From: HLUCCA09 sp039822045
GTDB taxonomy: Bacteria; Pseudomonadota; Alphaproteobacteria; Rhodobacterales; Rhodobacteraceae
DNA: 64,000 bases
NCBI GenBank assembly: GCA_039822045.1
Contig: JBCBMY010000001.1
Span: 248,001-312,000 of the forward strand
Direction of reading: 5' to 3'
Shown: positions 35,055-42,937 of the stretch, piece by piece
Numbering within the stretch: the stretch's first letter is position 1
How the letters are laid out: each line of letters starts with the position of its first letter
Program-made: the position numbers and the translations under genes
Notes under the pieces: model-generated
What the model saw: only the letters and a program-made list of their open reading frames with translations
The model's database searches: none
Told to the model about the DNA's origin: nothing

Positions 35055-35650
35055 GCTCCGGGCTGCTTGGGGGAATGCTGAGCCTGATTTTCGGAAATGA
35101 TCGCAATGTGATCGCCGAGACTGCGGAAGTGTTTCGCGCCAACGCCGAGAACAACGCCAAGCGCGATGCGGCCATGGCTGAGGCGGTGCTGACCCAGTAC
35201 GCGGCGGAGTTCGAGATTGCGGACCGCAACACCTTCGACCGGGTGATCGACGGGCTGAACCGCGTGCCGCGGCCGGCTATGGCGCTTGGCACCCTCGGCC
35301 TCTTCGTCGCTGCGATGGTGGACCCGATCTGGTTTGCCGAGCGGATGCAGGGCATTGCGCTGGTTCCCGAGCCGCTTTGGTGGCTGCTGGGCGCCGTGGT
35401 CAGCTTCTATTTTGGCGCGCGCCATCAGGCCAAGAGCCAACAGTTCCAGCGCTCGATTGCGACGACCCTCGCGCGGGCGCCCGAGGTGGCCGCCGGTATC
35501 GGTGCGTTGCGCGCGCTTGAAGCCGGAGCCGGGGGCAGCGCAGGCGAGGGGCACCGCTCACCGGATGCCGGCGACGCGCCGATGCTGGAGCAGGGGGCGG
35601 ACGCCAACCCGGCGCTTGCCGCGTGGAGGCAAGGCGATGGACGAAACTGA
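35051..35650 (+). CDS. Holin-like protein (3TM holin family)
   Basis: 199 residues, ATG at 35051 overlapping the muramidase stop; an in-frame ATG two codons earlier (35045, M-G-M) is an alternative start. A soluble N-terminal part with FGNDRNVIAETAEVFR is followed by hydrophobic segments near residues 76-92 (ALGTLGLFVAAMVDPIW) and 105-125 (LWWLLGAVVSFYFGARHQ), the layout of 3TM holins of gene-transfer-agent and prophage lysis modules. The C-terminal 60 residues are polar and acidic. It overlaps the next gene by 14 bases. Confidence 0.82.
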   Translation: MSSGLLGGMLSLIFGNDRNVIAETAEVFRANAENNAKRDAAMAEAVLTQYAAEFEIADRNTFDRVIDGLNRVPRPAMALGTLGLFVAAMVDPIWFAERMQGIALVPEPLWWLLGAVVSFYFGARHQAKSQQFQRSIATTLARAPEVAAGIGALRALEAGAGGSAGEGHRSPDAGDAPMLEQGADANPALAAWRQGDGRN

Positions 35651-35846
35651 ATGGATGAACCGGGTCGAGCGCCGTTTGAGCGCGCTCGAAACCCGAACAG
35701 CTGTCGACGAGGTGCACAGGGCCATGGTTGAAAAACGTCTCCACTCAATCGAAGACACACTGAAATGGCTGGTTCGACTGGTCATGGGGGCTCTGATCCT
35801 TGGCATTATCGCTTATGCGCTGAAGGGCGGATTTCAGGGCGTGTGA
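35637..35846 (+). CDS. XhlA-like small membrane protein
   Basis: 69 residues from ATG 35637, overlapping the holin gene. It begins with an amphipathic helix containing a heptad-like run (MNRVERRLSALETRT, HSIEDTLKWLVRLV) and ends in one membrane helix (VMGALILGIIAYAL), the layout of phage hemolysin XhlA proteins that help peptidoglycan access or lysis. Third and last gene of the muramidase-holin-XhlA module; 153 bases separate it from ccmF. Confidence 0.75.
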   Translation: MDETEWMNRVERRLSALETRTAVDEVHRAMVEKRLHSIEDTLKWLVRLVMGALILGIIAYALKGGFQGV

Positions 35847-35999
35847 GTTTGGCGCTGGTCGGCTGGCAGCGCAAGGTTGGCCAGGCGAAGGCGGCTTGGG
35901 TCGCGCAAATCTTTCGGTTGGGGGAGGGCGGCGCCTGCGACCCCGTGGCGGCGTCGCCCCCCGTTGGCGGCGTTGCAGGGGTGGACTAGATTGCGCCCC

Positions 36000-37988
36000 A
36001 TGATCGTTGAGCTCGGACATTTCGCCCTTATCCTCGCCGCTGTCGTGGCGCTCATTCAGATGACCGTGCCGATGATCGGCGCGGCACGGGGCTGGCAGGG
36101 CTGGATGGCGGTGGCCGAACCGGCCGCGTCGGCGCAGTTCTTTCTGGTGGCGGCGAGTTTTGCGGCTCTGACCTATGCCTTTGTGACGTCGGACTTTTCG
36201 CTGAGCCTTGTGGTTGCCAACTCGCACTCGGCGAAACCGATGCTCTACAAGGTGACGGGAGTTTGGGGCAACCACGAGGGGTCGCTTCTTCTCTGGGTGC
36301 TGATCCTTGCGCTCTTCGGCGCGTCCGCCGCCTGGTTTGGCAGTGGCTTGCGCGCCTCGCTGCGCGCACGCGTTCTGGCGGTGCAGGGCGCGGTGGGCGT
36401 GGCCTTTTATGCGTTCATCCTCTTTACCTCGAACCCTTTTCTGCGCCTCGCGATCCCACCCCTGGATGGGCGCGACCTGAACCCGCTCTTGCAGGACCCC
36501 GGCCTCGCCTTTCATCCGCCGTTTCTCTACCTCGGCTATGTGGGCCTCTCGATGGCCTTCTCGTTTGCGGTGGCGGCCCTGATCGAGGGGCGGATCGATG
36601 CCGCATGGGGCCGTTGGGTGCGACCGTGGACATTGGCGGCGTGGCTCTTCCTGACGATCGGTATCGCGCTGGGGTCGTGGTGGGCCTATTATGAGCTGGG
36701 ATGGGGCGGCTTCTGGTTCTGGGACCCGGTGGAGAACGCGTCGTTCATGCCGTGGCTCCTGGCGGCGGCCCTCCTGCATTGCGCGATTGTCGTGGAGAAA
36801 CGCGAAGCCCTGAAGAGCTGGACGATCCTTCTGGCGATCCTTGCATTCGGGTTCTCGTTGATCGGCACATTCATCGTGAGGTCGGGGGTCCTGACCTCGG
36901 TGCACGCCTTTGCCAACGACCCCGAGCGTGGTGTGTATATCCTCGCGATAACAGGGATCTTCGTCGGCGGGGCCTTGACCCTTTATGCGGCGCGGGTGGG
37001 TGCGATGGAGGCGCGCGGGGTCTTTGGCATTGTCAGCCGCGAGTCCGCACTCGTTCTGAACAACATCCTGCTGGCCGTGAGCGCGTTCGTTGTGTTCTTC
37101 GGCACGATTTGGCCCTTGGTCGCGGAACTCGCGTTCGGTCGGAAGCTGTCGGTCGGGCCGCCCTTCTTCGACGCGGCGTTTACGCCCTTTATGGTCGCGC
37201 TGATGGTCATCCTGCCGGTTGGCGCGATGCTGCCGTGGAAGCGGGCCAGGCTTGGGCGCACGATCCGCCCGCTGGTGCCGGTCGTCGTGCTCGCCGTGGC
37301 AGTTGGTGCGTTGATTTTCGCGATCCAGACGGGTCGGTCGTCACTGGCACCGCTTGGTGCTGCTCTCGCTCTGTGGGTAGCCGGTGGCGCCTTCGTCGAC
37401 CTCTTTAGCCGCACCGGCCGGGGGAGTGTCGGCGAGCGGCTGGGTCGCCTGCGGCGGTTGCCTGGGGGAGACTGGGGTAAGGCCGTCGCCCATACCGGCT
37501 TTGGCATTACCGCGTTCGGCGTCGCTGCGCTTACGGCATGGCAGGTTGAAGACATCCGGGTTGCGCAGCCAGGAGATCGCTTCACCGTCGAGGCTGGAGC
37601 CTTCTCGTATGACGTCCGCCTCAATGACGTCCGACAGGTCGAGGGCCCGAACTACGTCTCGACAATGGCAGACCTCGACGTCTTCCGTGGAGAAAGATTG
37701 ATTGCGACGCTCACGCCGGAGAAGCGCGTGTACCCCGTGGCCGGCATGCCCACCACGGAGGCGGCCATCAACAACGGCGTGTTCCGCGATGTCTATCTGG
37801 TCATCGGCGACCCGCAGCAGGACGGTGGCTGGGCCGTCCGAACGTTCATCAAGCCCTTTGCCAACTGGATCTGGGCCGGGTGCATCGTGATGGCGCTTGG
37901 TGGCCTACTGTCGCTCGCAGATCGTCGGCTGCGGATCGCTGCCGGTGCTCGTCGGATGACGGAAACAAACGCGGTGCCAGCGGAATGA
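36000..37988 (+). CDS. ccmF: Haem lyase CcmF
   Basis: Large inner-membrane subunit of the haem ligation complex of cytochrome c maturation. 662 residues from the ATG at 36000; the upstream in-frame stretch is not family-like. Multiple membrane helices throughout; the periplasmic tryptophan-rich WWD haem-handling segment WGGFWFWDPVENASFMPWL is near residue 234, with VWGNHEGSLLLWVL, HPPFLYLGYVG and GTFIVRSGVLTSVHAFA as further family motifs. The stop overlaps ccmH by 4 bases (ATGA). Confidence 0.97.
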   Translation: MIVELGHFALILAAVVALIQMTVPMIGAARGWQGWMAVAEPAASAQFFLVAASFAALTYAFVTSDFSLSLVVANSHSAKPMLYKVTGVWGNHEGSLLLWVLILALFGASAAWFGSGLRASLRARVLAVQGAVGVAFYAFILFTSNPFLRLAIPPLDGRDLNPLLQDPGLAFHPPFLYLGYVGLSMAFSFAVAALIEGRIDAAWGRWVRPWTLAAWLFLTIGIALGSWWAYYELGWGGFWFWDPVENASFMPWLLAAALLHCAIVVEKREALKSWTILLAILAFGFSLIGTFIVRSGVLTSVHAFANDPERGVYILAITGIFVGGALTLYAARVGAMEARGVFGIVSRESALVLNNILLAVSAFVVFFGTIWPLVAELAFGRKLSVGPPFFDAAFTPFMVALMVILPVGAMLPWKRARLGRTIRPLVPVVVLAVAVGALIFAIQTGRSSLAPLGAALALWVAGGAFVDLFSRTGRGSVGERLGRLRRLPGGDWGKAVAHTGFGITAFGVAALTAWQVEDIRVAQPGDRFTVEAGAFSYDVRLNDVRQVEGPNYVSTMADLDVFRGERLIATLTPEKRVYPVAGMPTTEAAINNGVFRDVYLVIGDPQQDGGWAVRTFIKPFANWIWAGCIVMALGGLLSLADRRLRIAAGARRMTETNAVPAE

Positions 37989-38464
37989 GGCGTGTGACTC
38001 TTGCGCTGGCGATGTGCTTGGCTGCGGCGACGGCCGGCGCTGTGACGCCCGATGAGATCTTGGACGATCCGGCGTTGGAGGCCCGCGCGCGCGCCCTGTC
38101 GGCCGAGTTGCGCTGCATGGTGTGCCGCAACGAGTCGATCGACGAATCGAATGCAGACTTGGCTCGGGACATGCGGCTTCTCGTGAGGGAGCGCCTCGTG
38201 GCGGGAGATAGCGACGAAGAGGTGATCGACTTCATCGTGGCGCGCTATGGCGAGTATGCCTTGCTCCGCCCCACGACCGACGGCGCAAACATGGTCCTGT
38301 GGATCGCCGGACCGGTGATGCTGCTTGTCGCGCTTGGAATCGGAGGCGGGTATGTCTGGGCGCGCCGCCGATCGACGACGCTCGACGAGGACACGCTGAC
38401 CGATACCGAGGAAGCGCGGCTAAAAGCGCTTCTCGGACCCGAGGACTCCCAGAAATCCAGCTAG
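37985..38464 (+). CDS. ccmH: Cytochrome c-type biogenesis protein CcmH/Ccl2
   Basis: Thiol-disulfide component of the haem ligation complex. 159 residues, ATG overlapping the ccmF stop. N-terminal signal-like helix (LALAMCLAAATAGAV), then the redox motif LRCMVCRNESIDESNADLAR with Cys44 and Cys47, RERLVAGDSDEEVIDFIVARYGEY, and a C-terminal membrane helix (WIAGPVMLLVALGIGGGYVW). It lacks the TPR half found in long CcmH/CcmI fusions. Last gene of the ccmF-ccmH unit. Confidence 0.95.
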   Translation: MRRVTLALAMCLAAATAGAVTPDEILDDPALEARARALSAELRCMVCRNESIDESNADLARDMRLLVRERLVAGDSDEEVIDFIVARYGEYALLRPTTDGANMVLWIAGPVMLLVALGIGGGYVWARRRSTTLDEDTLTDTEEARLKALLGPEDSQKSS

Positions 38465-38620
38465 ACAGCGACGTTGCACGCGTGCCCGGTGTCGTCCGTG
38501 GTGCGGGGACGACGTTCTCGCCTCAGCCTTAGGGTACGCGGCGTCGCTGTGGCGAAACTCGGTTTTTTGCACCATTGAGGAGAGGCACAGAGTGATCGAG
38601 CCAGCCGCGTGGAGGCGCCC

Positions 38621-39397
38621 ATGATCTATGACACCATACGTTTCGCCGTGCGCGACGACGTGGCCATTCTTCAGCTCAACCGTCCCGACGTGATGAATGC
38701 GCTCTCCACTCAGATGCGCGCTGAGATCACCCATGCCGCCAAGGCGGCGCCGAAGGAGGCGCGGGCTCTGGTGCTCACGGGCAAAGGCCGGGCCTTTTGC
38801 TCGGGGCAGGATCTGGGGGATCGTGCATCCGTCGCGTCGCTGGATCTCGAGCGGACCCTGAGAGACGAGTATGTGCCGATGATCGAGGCAATTGCAGAAA
38901 GCCCGATTCCCACCATCGCCGCGGTCAACGGGCCGGCGGCGGGGGCCGGTGCGAACCTGGCGCTTTCGGCGGACGTAGTGATTGCGAGCGAGAGCGCCAT
39001 GTTTCTTCAGGCTTTTGCGCGCATCGGGCTGATCCCGGATGCAGGCGGCACCTATTGGCTGCCGCGTCAGATGGGGTTTGCCAAGGCCATGGGGGCGGCG
39101 CTCTTCGCCGAGCCAATCCCGGCGCGGCAGGCCGCCGATTGGGGAATGATCTGGGAGGCGTTGCCCGACGAGAGCTTCGCCGACGGCTGGTGGGCGCGGG
39201 CGCAGACGCTCGCGAATGGGCCCACCAAGACCTACGGCAACATCAAGAAAGCGCTGCGGGCGAGCATGGGCAACAGCTTCCAGGATCAGCTCCTGCTGGA
39301 GGCCCAGCTTCAGGGCGAAATGGGTGAGACCTTCGACTTCAAGGAAGGCGTGATGGCCTTTCTGGAGAAGCGGGGCGCCCGGTTCGAAGGGCGATAG
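38621..39397 (+). CDS. Enoyl-CoA hydratase/isomerase, PaaG-like
   Basis: 258 residues of the crotonase fold. ATG 38621 follows GTGGAGGCGCCC; a GTG four codons earlier is less likely. Seen: LNRPDVMNALSTQMRAEI, the oxyanion segments GRAFCSGQDLGD and NGPAAGAGANLALSADVV, and IGLIPDAGGTYWLPRQ, where an Asp in place of the hydratase Glu recalls PaaG-type epoxide/oxepin-CoA isomerases. Together with iorAB it would fit aromatic amino-acid or phenylacetate breakdown, but other paa genes are absent from the window. Confidence 0.87.
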   Translation: MIYDTIRFAVRDDVAILQLNRPDVMNALSTQMRAEITHAAKAAPKEARALVLTGKGRAFCSGQDLGDRASVASLDLERTLRDEYVPMIEAIAESPIPTIAAVNGPAAGAGANLALSADVVIASESAMFLQAFARIGLIPDAGGTYWLPRQMGFAKAMGAALFAEPIPARQAADWGMIWEALPDESFADGWWARAQTLANGPTKTYGNIKKALRASMGNSFQDQLLLEAQLQGEMGETFDFKEGVMAFLEKRGARFEGR

Positions 39398-39450
39398 GGG
39401 CAGTCTGCGCTCGGGGCTGCGGGCCGTTGCCAAGAATCCCTTTCGGCCGA

Positions 39451-41154
39451 CTAGGCGTCCAGCATCTCCGCCGCGGGGCCAGGTGTTTCTCGGGGCACCT
39501 CGGCGCGGTGACGCCCGAGCGACCGACAGACAAGGATCACCGGCAAGAGGCCGATGGCCACGATCAGAAGGGATGGAACTGCGGCCCCGGCCAAGCGCTC
39601 GTCGGCGGCCAGCCTGTGCGCCTGAACCGCCAGCGTGTCGAAGTTGAAGGGCCGCATGATCAGCGTGGCCGGCAGTTCCTTGGTCACGTCCACGAAAACG
39701 ATCAACAGCGCCGTCAGCACGGACGGGCGCAGAATGGGCAAATGCACCCGCGCCAGCATTCCCGCGGGCGAGGCCCCGAGCGTGCGGGCCACAGCGTCGG
39801 TGTTGGGGTGAATCGACACGAGACCGCCATCATAGGTGTTGAGGGCCGCAGCCATGAAGCGCACCATGTAGGCGACCACCAGGACCCAGATTGATCCGGT
39901 GAAGAGAAGCCCCGTGTCGATGCCGAACCAGGCCTCGGCCACCCCGTCGATGGCGTTGTCGAGAGCAGCGAACGGGACCAGCAGACCCACGGCAATCACG
40001 CCTCCAGGCACCGAATAGCCGATGCGAGAGATGTGCGAGGCGCCGCGTGACAGCGGGCTGGGCTGGAGCCGCTCGAAAAAGCCGATCAGAACTGCGGCCC
40101 CCACCGTGACCAGGGCCGCAACGCCGGCCAAAACAATGGAATTGGAGATGAACGCCCGGTAGCGGCTTGAGGTGAGGTCCTGGCCCGAGCCGATCCCCAT
40201 CTCGAAGAGCAGGGCAAGCGGCAGCAGGAAGCCCAACAATACGGGGATGCCGCACAGGATCACAGCCGCCCACCGATGCCATCCTCCGAGCTCTGCGGGC
40301 GGCACGCGCTCAAAGCGCTTGCCCGCCCCGTGGTGGCGCGCCGCGCCCCGCTGGATGCGCTCCAGAAGCGCGAGCATGAGGGCGAACCCAAGAAGGCAAA
40401 GCGCGAGCTGGGCTGCAGCGCCCCGGTCCGCCATCGAGAACCAGGAGGTGTAGATACCGGTCGCAAAGGTCTGAACGCCAAAGTAGCTGACCGTGCCGAA
40501 GTCGGCGATCGTCTCCATCACCGCCAGGAGGACGCCGCCCGCGATGGCGGGACGAGCCATGGGCAGCGAGACCCGGAAGAATGCGCCCCACGGGCCCGCT
40601 CCCAGCGCCCGGGCCGCCAAGTGGGCGGTCGCCGATTGCTGCAGAAAGGCCGCGCGGGCCAGAAGATATACATAAGGGTAGAGCACGAGGATCAGCATGA
40701 TGGCCGCGCCGCCGACCGACCGCACCTCGGGAAACCAATAATCGCGCGGGCCCCAGCCGGTGACGGCGCGCAGGGCGGTCTGCACGGCGCCCGGATGGTC
40801 GAGCAGATCGGTATAGGCGTAGCCAAGCACATAGGCCGGGAAGGCAAAGGGCAGGGCGAGCGCGACCTCGAAGATGCGCACGCCCGGGAAGCGCGTCATC
40901 GTGACAAGCCAGGCAGCGCCGGTGCCGAGGGCGGCCGTGCCGAGCGCCACAAAAAGGGTCAGCTGGAGCGTGGTCAGCGTGTAGCGGGTGAGAACGGTGT
41001 CGGCGAGATGGGCCAGCGTCTCGGTTGTGCCGAGGAGTGCGGCGATGATGACGGCAATCATCGGCAAGAGGCACAAGGCTGCGGCGATGAGGGCGCCCGT
41101 GCGGATCGCCCCCTCGGTGCGTCGGGGGGGCGTCTTGGGGCGCAGGTCGCTCAG
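39451..41154 (-). CDS. ABC transporter permease, ferric-ion type (FbpB-like)
   Basis: 567 residues, two binding-protein-dependent permease halves with about 12 membrane helices; each half carries an EAA-type loop (first: ARALGAGPWGAFFRVSLPMARPAIAGG; second: ARTLGASPAGMLARVHLPILRPSV, shown by key residues). This two-in-one layout is typical of FbpB/SfuB iron permeases. No ATG or GTG is available near the natural N-terminus; CTG at 41154 overlapping the tpiA stop (CTGA) is the best candidate, the first ATG being 31 codons later. Its ATPase and binding protein are not adjacent. Confidence 0.85.
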   Translation of the reverse strand: MSDLRPKTPPRRTEGAIRTGALIAAALCLLPMIAVIIAALLGTTETLAHLADTVLTRYTLTTLQLTLFVALGTAALGTGAAWLVTMTRFPGVRIFEVALALPFAFPAYVLGYAYTDLLDHPGAVQTALRAVTGWGPRDYWFPEVRSVGGAAIMLILVLYPYVYLLARAAFLQQSATAHLAARALGAGPWGAFFRVSLPMARPAIAGGVLLAVMETIADFGTVSYFGVQTFATGIYTSWFSMADRGAAAQLALCLLGFALMLALLERIQRGAARHHGAGKRFERVPPAELGGWHRWAAVILCGIPVLLGFLLPLALLFEMGIGSGQDLTSSRYRAFISNSIVLAGVAALVTVGAAVLIGFFERLQPSPLSRGASHISRIGYSVPGGVIAVGLLVPFAALDNAIDGVAEAWFGIDTGLLFTGSIWVLVVAYMVRFMAAALNTYDGGLVSIHPNTDAVARTLGASPAGMLARVHLPILRPSVLTALLIVFVDVTKELPATLIMRPFNFDTLAVQAHRLAADERLAGAAVPSLLIVAIGLLPVILVCRSLGRHRAEVPRETPGPAAEMLDA

Positions 41155-41894
41155 GCCGAAGCCTCCAGCGCCGCCACGATCGCGGAGAAATCTGCGGCCT
41201 TGAGGCTGGCGCCGCCGACAAGCGCGCCGTCGACATCGGTCACGCCGAAGATCTCCGCAGCGTTTCCTGGCTTGACGGACCCGCCATAGAGAACCGGCAC
41301 GGCGTCGGCATCCATCCGGGCGCCGAGTTCGGTGCGGATATGGCCGTGGACCTCGGCAATCTCGTCGAGCGTAGGGGTACGTCCGGTGCCAATGGCCCAA
41401 ACCGGCTCGTAGGCGATGACCATACCTGCGGGATCAGTGCCGGCCGGCAGGCTTCCAGCGAGTTGACGCGAGACGACCGACAGGGTTGCGCCGGCATCGC
41501 GCTCGGCCTCCGTCTCGCCCACACAGAGGAGCGCGATCATGCGGGCGCGTGCCGCCGCGCTCATCTTGGCAGACACCGTGGCGTCGGTTTCGCCATGGTC
41601 GGTGCGCCGCTCGGAATGACCCAGGATGACGGCGCTCGCGCCGGCATCCGCAAGCATTTCGGCGGATACGTCGCCTGTATGGGCGCCTGCTTCTGCGGCA
41701 TGGCAATCCTGCCCGCCAACCGACACTGCGGTTCCGGCAAGGGCGTCGGCCATCCGGTGAACGAGCGTCGCGGGCGGGCATAGGAGAATGTCGACGCTGG
41801 GGGCCGGATGGGCCTCGGCAAGCGCCAAAGCTTCGGCGAGCGAGTCTGCGCTCCCGTTCATCTTCCAGTTTCCTGCAGCGAGTTTCCGCGCCAT
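41151..41894 (-). CDS. tpiA: Triosephosphate isomerase
   Basis: Interconverts dihydroxyacetone phosphate and glyceraldehyde 3-phosphate. 247 residues from ATG 41894 (MARKLAAGNWKMNG). All catalytic elements are seen: Lys11 in NWKMNG, His93 in LGHSERR, Glu163 in AYEPVWAIGTG, and the phosphate loop YGGSVKPGNA plus GALVGGASL. The stop overlaps the permease reading frame by 4 bases. Confidence 0.97.
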   Translation of the reverse strand: MARKLAAGNWKMNGSADSLAEALALAEAHPAPSVDILLCPPATLVHRMADALAGTAVSVGGQDCHAAEAGAHTGDVSAEMLADAGASAVILGHSERRTDHGETDATVSAKMSAAARARMIALLCVGETEAERDAGATLSVVSRQLAGSLPAGTDPAGMVIAYEPVWAIGTGRTPTLDEIAEVHGHIRTELGARMDADAVPVLYGGSVKPGNAAEIFGVTDVDGALVGGASLKAADFSAIVAALEASA

Positions 41895-41978
41895 CCCGTC
41901 ACCTTCCGCGCTTGGGGCCCGCGTGCGCCATGGCAATCGCCCACTTGCGCGTCAAGAGTGCATGCCCCTGTGCCGGGT

Positions 41979-42344
41979 CTAGCGCGCGGCTCCGATGTTC
42001 TCGTCGAACTTGATCGACTCACCACAGCCGCAGGCATCGACCACGTTGGGATTGCGGAACTTGAAGCCCGCCTCCAGAAGCGAAACTTCGTAGTCGATCT
42101 CGGTGCCAAAAAGGAACATCTGCGCCATGGGCGCGATGAGGACCCGGGCCCCGTCCTGCTCGACCACCTCGTCGTGCGCCTCGCGCTCCTTGGCATAGTC
42201 CATCGTGTATTCCATGCCGGCGCACCCGCCCTTCTTGACACCGATGCGCAAGCCATCGGCGCCGTCGCGGGCCATGATGCGGGAAATCTGTGCCGCGGCG
42301 GCCTGGGTCATCGTCACGGCCTGCTTGCCGGGAATGCCGAACAT
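41979..42344 (-). CDS. Iron-sulfur cluster assembly scaffold/carrier, IscA/SufA family
   Basis: A-type Fe-S carrier of 121 residues with the three conserved cysteines: one in KKGGCAGMEY and two in DACGCGES near the C-terminus. GFKFRNPNVVDACGCGESIKF follows the HesB pattern. It sits 76 bases downstream of the sufT-like gene on the same strand, which suggests a mini-module for Fe-S maturation; the rest of the suf genes is outside the window. Confidence 0.93.
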   Translation of the reverse strand: MFGIPGKQAVTMTQAAAAQISRIMARDGADGLRIGVKKGGCAGMEYTMDYAKEREAHDEVVEQDGARVLIAPMAQMFLFGTEIDYEVSLLEAGFKFRNPNVVDACGCGESIKFDENIGAAR

Positions 42345-42420
42345 CTCTGCGCTCCTTCACCTTGCGGCTGAGAATAGGGGTGCGGGCCGCTCACGACAAG
42401 ATGCGTGACGTTGTGGCGGA

Positions 42421-42792
42421 TCACATGAACCCAAGCTCCAGCTTGGCCTCATCCGACATCATCTCCATTCCCCAGGGCGGCTCCCATGTGAGATCCACAT
42501 CCACCTGCTTTACGCCCGGGAGGGGCTCAACCGCTTCCGCCACCCAGCCCGGCATCTCCCCCGCCACCGGGCACCCCGGGGCGGTAAGGGTCATTACAAT
42601 ACCAACGGCGCCTTCGCCATTGATGTCGATCGTGTAGATCAGTCCGAGGTCGTAGATGTTTACCGGGATTTCAGGGTCATAGACCGTGCGACACGCCTCG
42701 ACGATTGTGTCGTAGAGCGGGTGATCTGTGCTCGATGGTCGGATGAACGGCGTTCCTTCCATCGGAGCAGCGTGGTCTGTCGGTGCGGTCAT
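42421..42792 (-). CDS. SufT-like DUF59/MIP18 Fe-S maturation protein
   Basis: 123 residues from ATG 42792; a longer frame exists but lacks a site. The MIP18/DUF59 domain is complete: RTVYDPEIPVNIYDLGLIYT with the conserved DPE and YDLGLIY, VGIVMTLTAPGCPVAGEMPG with the conserved Cys, and DLTWEPPWGMEMMSDEAKLE. Such proteins (SufT, PaaD-like) help maturation of Fe-S proteins. A TATATAAACG stretch lies about 25-35 bases upstream of the ATG and could be part of its promoter. Paired with the IscA-like gene downstream. Confidence 0.92.
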   Translation of the reverse strand: MTAPTDHAAPMEGTPFIRPSSTDHPLYDTIVEACRTVYDPEIPVNIYDLGLIYTIDINGEGAVGIVMTLTAPGCPVAGEMPGWVAEAVEPLPGVKQVDVDLTWEPPWGMEMMSDEAKLELGFM

Positions 42793-42880
42793 GGATGCAT
42801 CCCGGAGCGATTGCTGAGCGTTTATATAGGGAAAGCCATTCCGTCGGTCCATACCTGGGCCCCGCTGGCCGCCGATGCGC

Positions 42881-42935
42881 GGGCAAATCTCTTGGACAAG
42901 AGATTTGCAAATTCCTTTGGAAAGGAATTTGCCCC
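42881..42935. repeat. Two tandem perfect hairpins sharing GCAAAT/ATTTGC ends
   Basis: GCAAATCTCTT-GGAC-AAGAGATTTGC (42883-42908) and GCAAATTCCTTT-GG-AAAGGAATTTGC (42907-42932) are both perfect and share the central GC, so ATTTGCAAAT joins them. Outer bases GGGC and GCCC extend the symmetry. The AT-rich arms contrast with the GC-rich surroundings. It lies between the rimK-like stop (42938) and the sufT-like gene. No T-run, so it is more like a REP-type element or an RNA-processing/stability hairpin than an intrinsic terminator. Confidence 0.75.
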
Positions 42936-42937
42936 TG

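Noticed and set aside
35745..36905. 386-codon minus-strand open frame over ccmF
   Set aside because: Arg/His-rich shadow of ccmF without motifs.
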